A DNA stretch of 64,000 bases from Streptomyces inusitatus (GTDB taxonomy: Bacteria > Actinomycetota > Actinomycetes > Streptomycetales > Streptomycetaceae). Shown one piece after another: positions 1-10,644 of this stretch (position 1 is the first letter of the stretch; each line of letters starts with the position of its first letter). Made by a program: the position numbers and the translations under genes. Location of the stretch: contig NZ_BMWG01000030.1 of the NCBI RefSeq assembly GCF_014651115.1, positions 16,788 to 80,787 on the forward strand, in the 5' to 3' direction. The notes beneath the pieces were generated by a model that saw only the letters and a list, made by a program, of their open reading frames with translations, searched no databases and was not told the DNA's origin.

Positions 1-711
1 GACCTGTCCGAGTACGGCCCCCTCCCGTCCGGCGAGGGTGCCGACGGCCCACATCCGCAGTTCGCCGAAGGCCTCGTCGTCGAGGAAGGTGACGGCGGTG
101 ATCCCGGCGATCAGTGAGGCGTTGACGGCGGTTCCGGCGAGGACGAGACGGACGGGACCGGCGGCCCCCCGGCCGGAGGCGCCCAGGATGTAGACGACGA
201 CGGCGACGACCACGGCTCCGGCGAACGCGAACCAGACGTATCCGAGGAGCGAGGTGATCCCGAAGCCGCCGATGGCGACGACGACGGCGGCGGACGCGCC
301 GGATTCGATGCCGAGGAGTCCGGGGTCGGCGAGCGGGTTGCGGGTCAGGGCCTGCATGACCGCGCCGGAGAGGCCGAGTCCGATGCCGACGACGATGCCG
401 AGCAGGGTCCGGGTGAGCCGGTAGTCCTGGACGATGACCGCGTTCTCGGAGCCGTCCGGGTGGAGCAGCCCTTCGACGACATCGCCGAAGGGGATGGACT
501 TGGCTCCCAGCGAGATGCTGAGGACGATCATCAGAAGGAGTACGGCGCAGGCCACCAGGAGTCCGGTGAGCCGTATCGCCGCGCCCCGGCGCACGGCGGA
601 GGGCCCGGCCGGGCCGGGGGGCCGGGGGGCGCCGATGGTTTTCCGCGGGCCCGGGGCGTCTTTCGGACTCCGGGGCGCGGTCGCGCTGTCGCGCGAGGGG
701 ACCGTGGCCAC
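1..711 (-). CDS. FecCD-family iron-siderophore ABC transporter permease (C-terminus beyond window)
   Basis: Integral-membrane permease of a ferric-siderophore importer; 237 codons are visible and the frame is still open at the left edge. After a Pro-rich N-terminus there is a first membrane helix near residues 45-65. The family signature follows: GAVMQALTRNPLADPGLLGI, then further hydrophobic helices. I chose GTG at 711 because GGAGAAGG lies just upstream; GTG at 747 is an alternative, with AGGTGAGG close to it. It diverges from the dhb operon and has its own iron box, so it is probably the uptake half of the same catechol siderophore system. Partner permease, ATPase and binding protein are presumably to the left. 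Confidence 0.9.
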   Translation of the reverse strand, partial: MATVPSRDSATAPRSPKDAPGPRKTIGAPRPPGPAGPSAVRRGAAIRLTGLLVACAVLLLMIVLSISLGAKSIPFGDVVEGLLHPDGSENAVIVQDYRLTRTLLGIVVGIGLGLSGAVMQALTRNPLADPGLLGIESGASAAVVVAIGGFGITSLLGYVWFAFAGAVVVAVVVYILGASGRGAAGPVRLVLAGTAVNASLIAGITAVTFLDDEAFGELRMWAVGTLAGREGAVLGQV

Positions 712-766
712 TTCACCTTCTCCCTCTGGGTACAGGGAACCGATCACGGCCTCACCTGAAAAGAAC

Positions 767-785
767 TAAGGTAAGCCTATCTTAA
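767..785 (-). promoter_or_regulatory. DmdR/IdeR-type iron box for the FecCD permease
   Basis: Read on the minus strand the 19 bases are TTAAGATAGGCTTACCTTA, close to the Streptomyces DmdR1 iron-box consensus TTAGGTTAGGCTCACCTAA. It sits 20-56 bp upstream of the two candidate permease starts. Iron-loaded DmdR would repress here. The identification rests on motif match and on siderophore gene context. Confidence 0.85.
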
Positions 786-867
786 GTAGATCGGGAGAAG
801 TCCTCACAGCCTTCCGCCAGTTCACCTCCGGAGCCCCCGGGGGGCGAGGGTGGGCCAATGGCTGAAC

Positions 868-886
868 TTAGGTTAGGCTCACCTAA
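868..886 (+). promoter_or_regulatory. DmdR/IdeR-type iron box for the dhb operon
   Basis: TTAGGTTAGGCTCACCTAA is identical to the consensus DmdR1 operator as I know it. It ends 18 bp before the dhbA ATG, so repressor binding would block transcription initiation directly. The four dhb genes are closely spaced and likely depend on this one promoter. Confidence 0.93.
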
Positions 887-904
887 GAATGAGGAGGTTT
901 GCTC

Positions 905-1735
905 ATGCCCGACCACAGAACGTCCGGCGGAGAGTTCACCGGACGTGTGGCGCTCGTCACCGGTGCCGGACAAGGCATCGGCGCGGCGGTGACACGCGCG
1001 CTCGCCGCGCTCGGCGCCACGGTCGCCGCCACCGACAGGGACGCCGACACGGTCTCCGGCGTCGCCTCCGCGCAGGCCGCGCAGGCCGCCGAGACCGGCC
1101 GCCGGCCGGCCGCCGGCCGGGTGACGGCCTATCCGCTCGATGTCACCGACGCGGACGCCGTCGAGGCCACCGTGGCCCGGGTCGAACGCGAACTCGGCCC
1201 CGTCGACACCCTGGTGAACGTGGCGGGCATACTGCGCACCGCCACCGTGCTGGAGATGACCGACCGGGACTGGGCCGACACCTTCGCCGTCAACACCACC
1301 GGCGTCTTCCATCTCTCCCGGGCCGTGGTCGCCCGGATGACCCCGCGCCGCTCCGGCTGCGTGGTGACCGTGGCGTCCAACGCCGCGGGCATCCCCCGCA
1401 CCAGGATGGCCGCCTACGCCGCCTCCAAGGCCGCGGCCGTGATGTTCACCAAGTGTCTGGGCCTGGAGAGCGCCCGAGACGGCATCCGCTGCAATGTGGT
1501 CGCCCCGGGCTCCACCGACACCCCGATGCAACGCGCGCTGTGGGCCGACGAGTCCGCCCCCGCCCGGGTCGTCGACGGCGACCCCTCGCCGACGGCGTAC
1601 CGCACCGGCATCCCGCTCGGCAGGATCGCCGCACCCGAGGACATCGCGGACGCCGTGGTCTTCCTCGCCTCCGACCGGGCCCGGCAGATCACCATGCACG
1701 ACCTGTACGTGGACGGCGGAGCGACCCTGCGCTGA
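905..1735 (+). CDS. dhbA: 2,3-dihydro-2,3-dihydroxybenzoate dehydrogenase
   Basis: NAD-dependent short-chain dehydrogenase that oxidises 2,3-dihydro-2,3-dihydroxybenzoate to 2,3-dihydroxybenzoate (2,3-DHB), the catechol unit of siderophores. The Rossmann glycine motif TGAGQGIG is near residues 19-26, NVAGI in the middle, and the catalytic YAASK pair near residue 170. Length 276 aa fits EntA/DhbA. ATG at 905 has GGAGG seven bases upstream; a TTG two codons earlier lies too close to it. First gene of an iron-box-controlled operon with dhbC, dhbE and dhbB, which settles the choice among the many SDR functions. Confidence 0.93.
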   Translation: MPDHRTSGGEFTGRVALVTGAGQGIGAAVTRALAALGATVAATDRDADTVSGVASAQAAQAAETGRRPAAGRVTAYPLDVTDADAVEATVARVERELGPVDTLVNVAGILRTATVLEMTDRDWADTFAVNTTGVFHLSRAVVARMTPRRSGCVVTVASNAAGIPRTRMAAYAASKAAAVMFTKCLGLESARDGIRCNVVAPGSTDTPMQRALWADESAPARVVDGDPSPTAYRTGIPLGRIAAPEDIADAVVFLASDRARQITMHDLYVDGGATLR

Positions 1736-1853
1736 CCCGCCCGGACGGGCGGGCGGGGCGAGCGCGCCCCGGGCCCCTCGCACCACCCGCACCTCATCCC
1801 CGTACCGCCCTTCGCACCGCCCCCGCACCCTCACTTCGAACAGAGGAGTCACC

Positions 1854-3043
1854 GTGTCGACGGCTGCCCACCAAGTCGCCGCCCACCGCGCGATGGACGA
1901 CCCGGCGCACCCCGCCGTGGGAGCGGCCACCGCACTTCTCGACGCCTACCGCCCCGACGACCGCTTCATCGCCACCCCCACCCGCACCCTGCTGGCGCAC
2001 GGAGTGGGGCGCTCCATACCCGAGGGCGACGGCCCCGTCGCCCACCGGGTGGCCGCCGCCCTCGCGGGCTCGCCCTCGTCCATGGTGATCGGGGCGATCC
2101 CCTTCGACCAGTCGGCCGCCCCGGCGCTGGTGATCCCCGAGGCCGTGCGCACCGGGCCGCCGCTCTCCGCCGACCCGCTGATCGCCCTCCCCGCCGGGAG
2201 CCCGCCCCCCGGCGGCTGGGAGATCCGGCCCGAGCCGGCCCCCGAGGAGTACGCCAAGGGCGTGGCCTCGGCCGTCGACCGCATGTGGCAGGGCGAATTC
2301 AGCAAGGTCGTCCTGGCCCGCACCCTCGCGCTGACCGGCCGCGACCCCCTGGACATCCCCGGACTGCTGGACCGGCTCGCCCGCCGGGACCCCTCCGGCT
2401 ACACCTTCGCGCTGCCGACGGCCCCCGGCCGCACCCTGCTGGGGGCCAGCCCCGAACTGCTGGTCTCCCGCCGGGGCGACCGGCTGGTCTCCAACCCGCT
2501 CGCCGGCTCCACCCCGCGCAGCCCCGACCTCGCCGAGGACGTGCGCCGCGCCGCCGCCCTCCTCCAGTCGGCCAAGGATCTGCACGAGCACGCCGTCGTC
2601 GTGGACGCGGTGCACCAGGGCATGGCCCCCTACTGCTCGTCCATCGACGTACCGGCCCGGCCCACCCTGATCCGCACCGCCACCATGTGGCATCTGTCGA
2701 CGACCGTCACCGGGGAGCTGCACAGCCCCGAGGTCTCCGCCCTGGAGATCGCCTGCGCGCTGCACCCCACACCCGCCGTCTGCGGCACCCCCACCGCGCT
2801 GGCCCGCACCGTGATCCGGGAGACCGAACCCTTCGACCGGGGCTTCTTCACCGGCGTGGTCGGCTGGGGCGACGCGGGCGGCGACGGCGAATGGGTGGTC
2901 ACCATCCGCTGCGCCGAGGCCGAGGAGCGCACCCTGCGGCTCTACGCCGGGGCCGGGGTGGTCGCCGCCTCCGAGCCCGACGCGGAGACCCGGGAGACGG
3001 CCGCGAAGTTCCGTACCTTCCTGAACGCTGTGGGAGCAGAGCT

Positions 3044-3047
<4 letters not shown>
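1854..3047 (+). CDS. dhbC: Isochorismate synthase
   Basis: Converts chorismate to isochorismate, the committed step to 2,3-DHB; a Mg-dependent chorismate-binding enzyme of the EntC/DhbC/MenF family. GEFSKVVLART (about residue 144), HPTPAVCGTP (about 303) and RGFFTGVVGW (about 328) are conserved active-site segments. 397 aa is typical. GTG at 1854 follows GAGGAGTCACC; the frame is open far upstream but that stretch overlaps dhbA. Its last bases overlap the dhbE start (GTGA), implying translational coupling. Confidence 0.94.
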
Positions 3048-4756
<1,709 letters not shown>

Positions 4757-4795
4757 CTTCACCCCGCCAACCTCCCGCACGGAAACGGAATTTCC

Positions 4796-5419
4796 ATGGC
4801 TCTGCCCGCCATCACCCCCTACTCGATGCCCCGGCCGGACGAACTGCCCGCCGGACGGGTCGACTGGGAGGTGGACCCGGACCGCGCGGTGCTGCTCGTG
4901 CACGATCTCCAGAACTACTTCCTGTCGGCGTTCGGCGAGCACACCGAGCCGGTGACCACGCTGCTGCACCATGTCTCCCTGCTCCGCAAGGAGGCCGACC
5001 GGCTCGAAGTGCCCGTGATCTACACCGCCCAGCCGGGCGGTCAGACGGCGGCCGAGCGCGGTCTGCAACAGGACTTCTGGGGCCCCGGACTGCCGGACGA
5101 CGCACACGCGGCGGCCATAGCGGAGGCCGTGGCACCCGGCCCCGGGGACACCGTGCTGACGAAGTGGAAGTACAGCGCGTTCATCCGGACCGATCTGCTG
5201 GAGCGGCTGCGCGAGCAGGGGCGGGACCAGCTGATCGTCACCGGTGTGTACGCGCACATCGGGGTCATGATGACGGCGTGCGACGCCTGGATGCGCGACA
5301 TCCAGACCTTCCTGGTCGCGGACGCCGTCGCGGACTTCTCCGAACGGGAGCACAGGATGGCGCTGGAGTGGGCGGCGGGCCGCTGCGCCCGGGTGCTCAC
5401 CACCGACCGGGTCTTCTGA
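4796..5419 (+). CDS. dhbB: Isochorismatase, stand-alone (no aryl-carrier domain)
   Basis: Hydrolyses the enol-ether of isochorismate to 2,3-dihydro-2,3-DHB plus pyruvate. The isochorismatase fold motifs LLVHDLQNYFL (Asp near residue 35), LTKWKYSAF and VTGVYAHIGVMM are present. At 207 aa it stops where the hydrolase domain ends (GRCARVLTTDRVF). EntB and DhbB are about 285-312 aa because they carry a C-terminal aryl carrier protein; that domain is absent here, so a separate carrier must exist elsewhere. Weak ribosome site GGAAACGGAA. Last gene of the dhb operon. Confidence 0.9.
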   Translation: MALPAITPYSMPRPDELPAGRVDWEVDPDRAVLLVHDLQNYFLSAFGEHTEPVTTLLHHVSLLRKEADRLEVPVIYTAQPGGQTAAERGLQQDFWGPGLPDDAHAAAIAEAVAPGPGDTVLTKWKYSAFIRTDLLERLREQGRDQLIVTGVYAHIGVMMTACDAWMRDIQTFLVADAVADFSEREHRMALEWAAGRCARVLTTDRVF

Positions 5420-5432
5420 CCCGGCCCGTACA

Positions 5433-5462
5433 CCGGTGCCGCACGCCGGGACGCGGCACCGG
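5433..5462. terminator. Bidirectional hairpin between dhbB and the convergent gene
   Basis: Perfect 10-bp inverted repeat CCGGTGCCGC / GCGGCACCGG with a 10-base loop, placed between two convergent genes. The right arm is repeated a few bases later (5467-5476), so an alternative longer loop is possible. No T-run follows, as is usual in this GC-rich group. Confidence 0.6.
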
Positions 5463-5488
5463 GACGCGGCACCGGGATACCGGCCGGG

Positions 5489-6262
5489 TCAGCGGAAGAT
5501 CGCCACGGCCTGGACCTCCAGGGTCTGGTCGGCCGCGTTCCAGTCCTGGACCTTGCCGAGGCAGCGGGCCGAGAACGCGCCCCCGGGGACCTCGTCGCGC
5601 AGTCCCTCCGTGGCGCAGACGACCCGGACGCGCGGGCCCCGGGAGGGGTCGTCCGGGTCGCCGTAGGGGGCCAGCAGAACGGTGGACTCCGGCGATTCGC
5701 TGATTTTGCGGAAGCGGCCCCGGATCAGCACGAAGTCCTCGATGTCCCGCAGCCGCGCGGTCCTCGGCCCGGGCCCCTGACGGCCCTGGAGGGAGAGCGC
5801 GTTGGCCAGGGCGGCGTTGCGGCGGACGGTCTGGTTCACAAGGTCGACATGGACGATGACGTCCTTGGCCTCCAGCACATCGATGATCACCCCGATGACC
5901 GAGATCGGCTCGGCGACTTCGAGATATCTGCTGACGATCTCCTTGTTGTCGCGCTTGCCGCCGCCCGCGCTCACCCCGAAGACGGTGGCCCGGACATTGC
6001 CGTCGTTGCTGTCGCTGGTCCGCTGTTCGACCTCTTTGCGCAGCGCCGCCGTGTAGTTGCGCATCTGGTAGTGGTCCATCACGGACCGGTCGTGCAGATA
6101 GAAGCAGATGCTGTACGTGGGATTCCGGTCGCGGGCGCGGCGGCGGGCCCGCAGAAAGAGGGCCGGTGTCAGCAGCAGTGTCAGCGCGCCGGCCGCGGTC
6201 AGCAGCCACAGCAGCATCCAGGGCCACCAGACGCTCCACCACTCCTCAGTGAACACAGCCAC
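5489..6262 (-). CDS. Membrane-anchored protein of unknown function
   Basis: 257 aa. One strong Trp-rich N-terminal membrane helix (WWSVWWPWMLLWLL onward, residues about 8-35) is followed by an Arg-rich stop-transfer and a soluble cytoplasmic domain I do not recognise. GTG at 6262 has AAGGAG four bases upstream; GTG at 6256 is equally possible. The longer upstream frame lies inside the preceding gene. Its start overlaps the end of the VWA lipoprotein gene by 17 bases, so the two and the next gene form one operon. Confidence 0.75.
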   Translation of the reverse strand: MAVFTEEWWSVWWPWMLLWLLTAAGALTLLLTPALFLRARRRARDRNPTYSICFYLHDRSVMDHYQMRNYTAALRKEVEQRTSDSNDGNVRATVFGVSAGGGKRDNKEIVSRYLEVAEPISVIGVIIDVLEAKDVIVHVDLVNQTVRRNAALANALSLQGRQGPGPRTARLRDIEDFVLIRGRFRKISESPESTVLLAPYGDPDDPSRGPRVRVVCATEGLRDEVPGGAFSARCLGKVQDWNAADQTLEVQAVAIFR

Positions 6263-7853
6263 GGATCTCCTTGAAGGCGGCGAGGACGGGCCGTCCGGCC
6301 GCGTCGGCGAGCCGGCCGCCCGTCGCCCGGGCGACGCGGGCGAGTTCACCGGCGTCGGCCTCGCCGTAGCGGACCGTGTGGGTGCGTACCGCCCTCGCCC
6401 GGAGCGGGAGGTCCCGGTGCCGGTCGAGGAAGGTGTCCAGGCCGATGCCCGCGTTGTTCCGGCCGTCGGTCATCAGCACGATGGAGAGCCTGCGTTCCGG
6501 GTGGTCGCGCAGGATCCGGGCGGCCGTGCGGTAGGCGTGGTCGAGGCCCGACCAGATGGCGGTCCTCCCGTCGAAGTCCTCGGAGACGACCAGGGCGCGC
6601 AGCCGGGCCGGATCGCGGTCGTCCCGGTAGGTCACGGTCCGCTCGTCGAGCACCTTTCCGCCGAAGCGGAGCACGGTGACCGTCTCGCCCCGGTGGAAGC
6701 GGAGAAACCTTCCCGATCGCGAATCGTCCGCGCCGCTGAGGCCCTTGAAGGCGGCGCGGACCTGTGCGGCGCGCTCGCCGCGCATCGACCCGGAGAAGTC
6801 GAGCAGGAACAGCACCTGGGCGGGGCGGGGGCGGCGCGGATCGCCGTAGTCGGCGAGCAGCCGGTCGATCACTTGCCGCCGGTCGGGGAAGTAGAGGGCG
6901 TTGCCGATGGACCGGCGCAGACTGGGGATGCGCTCCAGGGCGGGGTCGATGGGCCGCCGCATGGTGCGCTCCATGATCCGGCGTTGTACGGGTTCGCTCT
7001 TCAGCCACTCCACCACCCGGTCGTACGCGGCGCGTTGGGCCGGGTCGAGGAGGAGGAGCGGGTGGTCGGAGAGCATCATGCCGTCCTTGGGGTAGACGAT
7101 CTCCAGGGGGGTGCGGAGTTTTCCCGTCGCGTTGAGGGCGAGCAGTTCGGACTCGTGGGTGATCAGGGCGTCCAGGGTGTTCTGGCGTTCGGTGAAGCGG
7201 GCGGCCAGCCGGGCCGGTGACTCCTCGGTGAGGGTGTGGCCGCTGAAGAAGCCGCGCAGCCGGTCGCAGGAGACGTCGTCGGGGCGGAGGACTCCTCCAG
7301 TGCCCGCCGCGGCGGTCGCCACGCCGACGAGGGCGGCGAGTCCGCTGGTGGTCTGCCGGGGGTCGGCCATGGCGAAGGCGAGGGTTCCGGCGGCGGACGC
7401 GTCGGCCAGGTCGGCCCAGGAGATCTGCTGGTCGGGGCTGTTCGCGCGGAGCCGGGCGGCGGTGGCGGGCCGCATGCCGACGACGACCGGGGAGCGGGTG
7501 ATGGCGGTGGCCAGGGGTGGTTCGGCCCGGTGGCCCGCGGCGCGGAGTCTGAGGCGGAAGGAGCGGTCGGAGGCGAGCCAGGCGAGGTGGTAGCGGGAGT
7601 TCCGGCGGGTGAGTTCGCGGTCGGTGTCGGCGGTGCCCCGGAAGTCGGTCTCGACGGCGATGCCGGTCTCTTCGCGCAGTTCGTCGAGGAGGGGGCGGAG
7701 ATCGGCGAGTTCGGGGGAGGCCAGCAGTCGCAGGGTGACCCGGTCGTCGGGGCCGTCGGCGGTGCAGGCGGCGGCCGGGAGCAGCAGGGCGAGGAGGAGG
7801 GCGGTCAGACGGCGCAGGACCGGGCGGCGGGGGGCCGGGCGGCGGGGGGTCAT
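6246..7853 (-). CDS. Lipoprotein with solute-binding-like and von Willebrand A domains
   Basis: 535 aa. Arg-rich N-terminus, hydrophobic segment and lipobox LLPAAAC (Cys near residue 30) mark an exported lipoprotein. Residues about 35-300 resemble a periplasmic-binding-protein fold. The C-terminal third is a VWA domain with the MIDAS motif DFSGSM near residue 350 and LMTDGRNN later. Binding-protein/VWA fusions of this kind are known in actinobacteria, without a firm function. ATG overlaps the upstream gene by four bases and the downstream gene by 17; I infer a surface complex of the three products. Confidence 0.85.
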   Translation of the reverse strand: MTPRRPAPRRPVLRRLTALLLALLLPAAACTADGPDDRVTLRLLASPELADLRPLLDELREETGIAVETDFRGTADTDRELTRRNSRYHLAWLASDRSFRLRLRAAGHRAEPPLATAITRSPVVVGMRPATAARLRANSPDQQISWADLADASAAGTLAFAMADPRQTTSGLAALVGVATAAAGTGGVLRPDDVSCDRLRGFFSGHTLTEESPARLAARFTERQNTLDALITHESELLALNATGKLRTPLEIVYPKDGMMLSDHPLLLLDPAQRAAYDRVVEWLKSEPVQRRIMERTMRRPIDPALERIPSLRRSIGNALYFPDRRQVIDRLLADYGDPRRPRPAQVLFLLDFSGSMRGERAAQVRAAFKGLSGADDSRSGRFLRFHRGETVTVLRFGGKVLDERTVTYRDDRDPARLRALVVSEDFDGRTAIWSGLDHAYRTAARILRDHPERRLSIVLMTDGRNNAGIGLDTFLDRHRDLPLRARAVRTHTVRYGEADAGELARVARATGGRLADAAGRPVLAAFKEIRGCVH

Positions 7854-9079
7854 CCGCTCTCCTCGCCCGAGCAGTCCCCGATGATGGAGATCATGCGCTC
7901 CAGGAGGCGGAGCCGGGGCATCGCGGTGCGGGTGTCGTCGTCCACCGAGGGGACGGGGATGCCGGTCTCCCGGAGGAATTCGGTGAGCTGGTCCCCCGCG
8001 ACCTCTCCGGTGGGGTCGAGGATGCGGAATCCGAGCTCCATGGCGCGTCTGCGCAGCTCGGGGTCCTGGGTGATCAGCTGGCCGAGCCGGTCGCCGTCCT
8101 TGTTGAGCGCGATGAACTGCGGCTGGGTGACGAACTGGCTCTTCGGGTAGAGCAGTACGCGTTCGAGGTCCAGTTTCTTCGAGCGGGCGAGGTAGTGCGC
8201 CTGATAGGTGAGGTACTGGTGTTCGTAGGCCACCACCACCGGCGCGACTCCCTTGCCCTCGGGGGAGACATAGGTACGGAAGACGTCGGCGTGCGGAAGT
8301 CCCTGTTCCATGAGGGGTTTGATGCGATGGGCCCGCTCCTCCGCCTCGTGTGAAGTCTCCGGCACCTCGCTGCCTTCGCCCCGCCGGGTGAAGGCGACCA
8401 GGGCGAGATAAGTGCTGGCCGAGTTGGCGGTGCAGACATCGGGGGTCTGCGCGAGGATTCTATTGGTGTTGGTGATTCCGAAATCTTCGATTCCGATTTC
8501 GTCCCACTGGCGTTTCTTCTCGATCAGTTCGAGGAACGCGTCCATGTCGAGGGTGTAGTAGAGCGGCTCGCCCTTGCCGGAGGCCGGCTGGGGTTCGGCG
8601 ATTCCCTCTTTCGCGAGCACCTCGGCGTACTCCCGGTAGGAGGCGAGCACGATGGGGCTGACGAACGGCCGGTAGATCTTGGTGAATTCGTTCTTCTCGG
8701 CGCGTTCCCGGGTGATGAGATCCCCGGCGGGCTGGCCGGACGGAAAGACAAAGTCGTAGTCGTCGAGATCCCTGATCGCAACCTCGCGCGAACCCACGCT
8801 GGTGATGTGGATCCTGATGTGGTGCTTGAGCAGGATGCGGCGGACCTTCTCGTCCTCGAAGAAGTCCCGCTTGGAGGCCATCTTGCCCTCCAGCGTGATG
8901 ACGCGCTCGAAGGGCAGCAGCGCGTTCCCCGAGGTGCCGAGCGCGGTCGCGCCGATGAGGACGAGGGCCAGGGCCGGGAGGAAGACGGTGAGGAAGCCCC
9001 GCCGTGACCACGCGGACGCGGATCTTCGCCGCAGGGCGAGGCGCGGCTCCTCGGCGGCGGGTCTGTCTCCGGCGGTCAC
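7850..9079 (-). CDS. Membrane-anchored solute-binding-like protein, unknown function
   Basis: 409 aa from GTG at 9079, which has GAGGGGAG upstream; the longer frame begins at a TTG at 9127 with no clear ribosome site. An Arg-rich N-terminus precedes one membrane helix (FLTVFLPALALVLIGATALG), then a large extracytoplasmic domain rich in charged residues. I do not recognise a specific family, but its size and layout resemble the binding-protein half of the next gene. First gene of a three-gene operon, overlapping the VWA lipoprotein by ATGA. A role in stress or surface assembly would be a guess. Confidence 0.75.
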   Translation of the reverse strand: MTAGDRPAAEEPRLALRRRSASAWSRRGFLTVFLPALALVLIGATALGTSGNALLPFERVITLEGKMASKRDFFEDEKVRRILLKHHIRIHITSVGSREVAIRDLDDYDFVFPSGQPAGDLITRERAEKNEFTKIYRPFVSPIVLASYREYAEVLAKEGIAEPQPASGKGEPLYYTLDMDAFLELIEKKRQWDEIGIEDFGITNTNRILAQTPDVCTANSASTYLALVAFTRRGEGSEVPETSHEAEERAHRIKPLMEQGLPHADVFRTYVSPEGKGVAPVVVAYEHQYLTYQAHYLARSKKLDLERVLLYPKSQFVTQPQFIALNKDGDRLGQLITQDPELRRRAMELGFRILDPTGEVAGDQLTEFLRETGIPVPSVDDDTRTAMPRLRLLERMISIIGDCSGEESG

Positions 9080-9193
9080 CGCTGTCTCCCCTCGACTCCC
9101 CCGACTCCAAGGGAGCCTTTTCCCCAACGGGCGTACGTTCAGACACTCACACGGCGGTTCGCGGTGGACGGTTCCCGTCCGGATCGAACGCGG

Positions 9194-9856
9194 TCAGGTC
9201 CGGGCCGCGCCGATCCGCTCGGCGACGCCCAGCCGGGCCGCCCACTCCAGGGCGGAGGGCAGCCGGGACTCCCTGGGCAGCGGTCCCGGCTCGGTCGCCG
9301 AGTCCATCAGATCCTTGACGGCCGACTCGTTCACCGTGCCCGCCTCCACCCGGGCGACGAAGCGCGCGGCGGCCTCCCGGTCCCGGTAGCCGGCGTCCGC
9401 GAAGCTGTCCGCCAGATAGTGATCGTCAAAGATTCCGGCGTATCCGTCGCAGGAGGCGACCAGACCGTCGTCGGCGACGAAGTCGGGATAGGGGGCACGC
9501 CCCCAGCGGCCCTCCTCCCACCAGTAGAGATAGCCCAGTTCATAGCTGTCGTTCAATTCCCTGAGCCGGTCCGCGGGCAGCCAGTGCGGCGCGGTGGCCA
9601 GCAGATCGACGGGCTTGTCGCCCCGATAGGTGGTGTCGCTGCAGTCGACGTCCTGGCCGTAGAAGAGGGCTTTCCCCTCCGGCTCCAGGGTCAGGGTCCA
9701 GCCGCCGTTGGAATGCGAACAGGACAGCTCACGGCCGGTCAGACGGAATGCGGGCCTCGCAGTTCGGGTGACCGCGATCAGTACGAGGACGACGGCGCGT
9801 TCCCACATCCGCTCGGGCCTGCCCAGCTGTGCGGGAATTGCCGGCTCGTTGGTCAT
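9194..9856 (-). CDS. Hypothetical protein
   Basis: 220 aa from ATG at 9856, preceded by AGGGAC. A short hydrophobic stretch near residue 15-30 (MWERAVVLVLIAVTRTA) could be a membrane segment, but it is weak. The rest is soluble, aromatic and acidic, with YLYWWEEGRWG in the middle and a Glu/Ala-rich end. I do not recognise the family. An earlier start at 9898 is possible but has no clear ribosome site. It stands alone, separated from both neighbours, and its third-position GC supports real coding. Confidence 0.65.
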   Translation of the reverse strand: MTNEPAIPAQLGRPERMWERAVVLVLIAVTRTARPAFRLTGRELSCSHSNGGWTLTLEPEGKALFYGQDVDCSDTTYRGDKPVDLLATAPHWLPADRLRELNDSYELGYLYWWEEGRWGRAPYPDFVADDGLVASCDGYAGIFDDHYLADSFADAGYRDREAAARFVARVEAGTVNESAVKDLMDSATEPGPLPRESRLPSALEWAARLGVAERIGAART

Positions 9857-10644
9857 TTCTGTCCCTGCTGTCAACGCTACGTGTTGCTGACCGAACATTC
9901 AGCGCTACCGAACCATAAGGCCGGACCGAGCGGCGACGCCAACGCGAGGCGGAACACCGTCGTCCGGCACCGAACTCGTCCCGGGTTGTGCCGGTTCACT
10001 GTCATGGATAGGCATGGGAAGCACCATGGGATGCGCGGGAGACAAGGAAATTCCGGGCACTGCCGACGGCCGGGCCCGGGCGGAACCGGGCCGGGACCGG
10101 GGCCGTCAGGGGTTCGGGCACTCCCATCGGCACCGGAGGAAGTCCGTTCCCGGAGCCGCCGCCGGGCGGCCGGGGATCCGCGCCGGGCGGAGGGCCGGGC
10201 GGAGGGCGGCCGGGCGCGGTGCGCCACGGCCCGTGCTGAGGCGAGGGACCCCTGTCGGACTCATGGGGGTGAACGTATCCCTCGCGCTCGATTCAGTGTT
10301 CGCATTTGCTTATCGTTTACCGAATCAGCATGTGCCAACTGGCTGGAACCGAACCCCTCGAAGCAAGCGGAAGCTGTCCATCCGGTTGCCCGGCGGACAG
10401 GCCCCCGGCCTCGATGGCCCGCACGGCTTCCGATCGCGGCCCCCGGCGCACTCCGGCGCGCGGACGCCGCCGAGAGGGTTGCCTCCGTGCTTCGACCCAC
10501 TCGGAGAAAGGCCGGATCCTTGGCGTGTCCCGGAGTTGGTCGTGCAACGCCCGACGCGGTCCGGACACAGCGCCCCGGCACAGGAGAGACCCCGGCACAG
10601 GAGAGACCCCGGCACAGGAGAGACCTGAGAGTCCGGAGAGTACT
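9857..10644. other. 788-bp intergenic stretch
   Basis: No convincing gene: every long open frame here lacks family features and a credible ribosome site. It includes a local AT-richer pocket at about 10262-10345 around TTGCTTATCGTTTACCG, unlike the surroundings and possibly promoter sequence. It ends in a threefold 17-bp repeat just before the methyltransferase gene. Confidence 0.5.
10574..10624 (+). repeat. Three tandem 17-bp repeats carrying AGGAGAG
   Basis: Unit CCCGGCACAGGAGAGAC occurs three times without interruption. Each copy contains a Shine-Dalgarno-like AGGAG. The true ribosome site of the next gene (GGAG at 10635) lies just after the array. Copy number could change by slippage. 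Confidence 0.85.
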
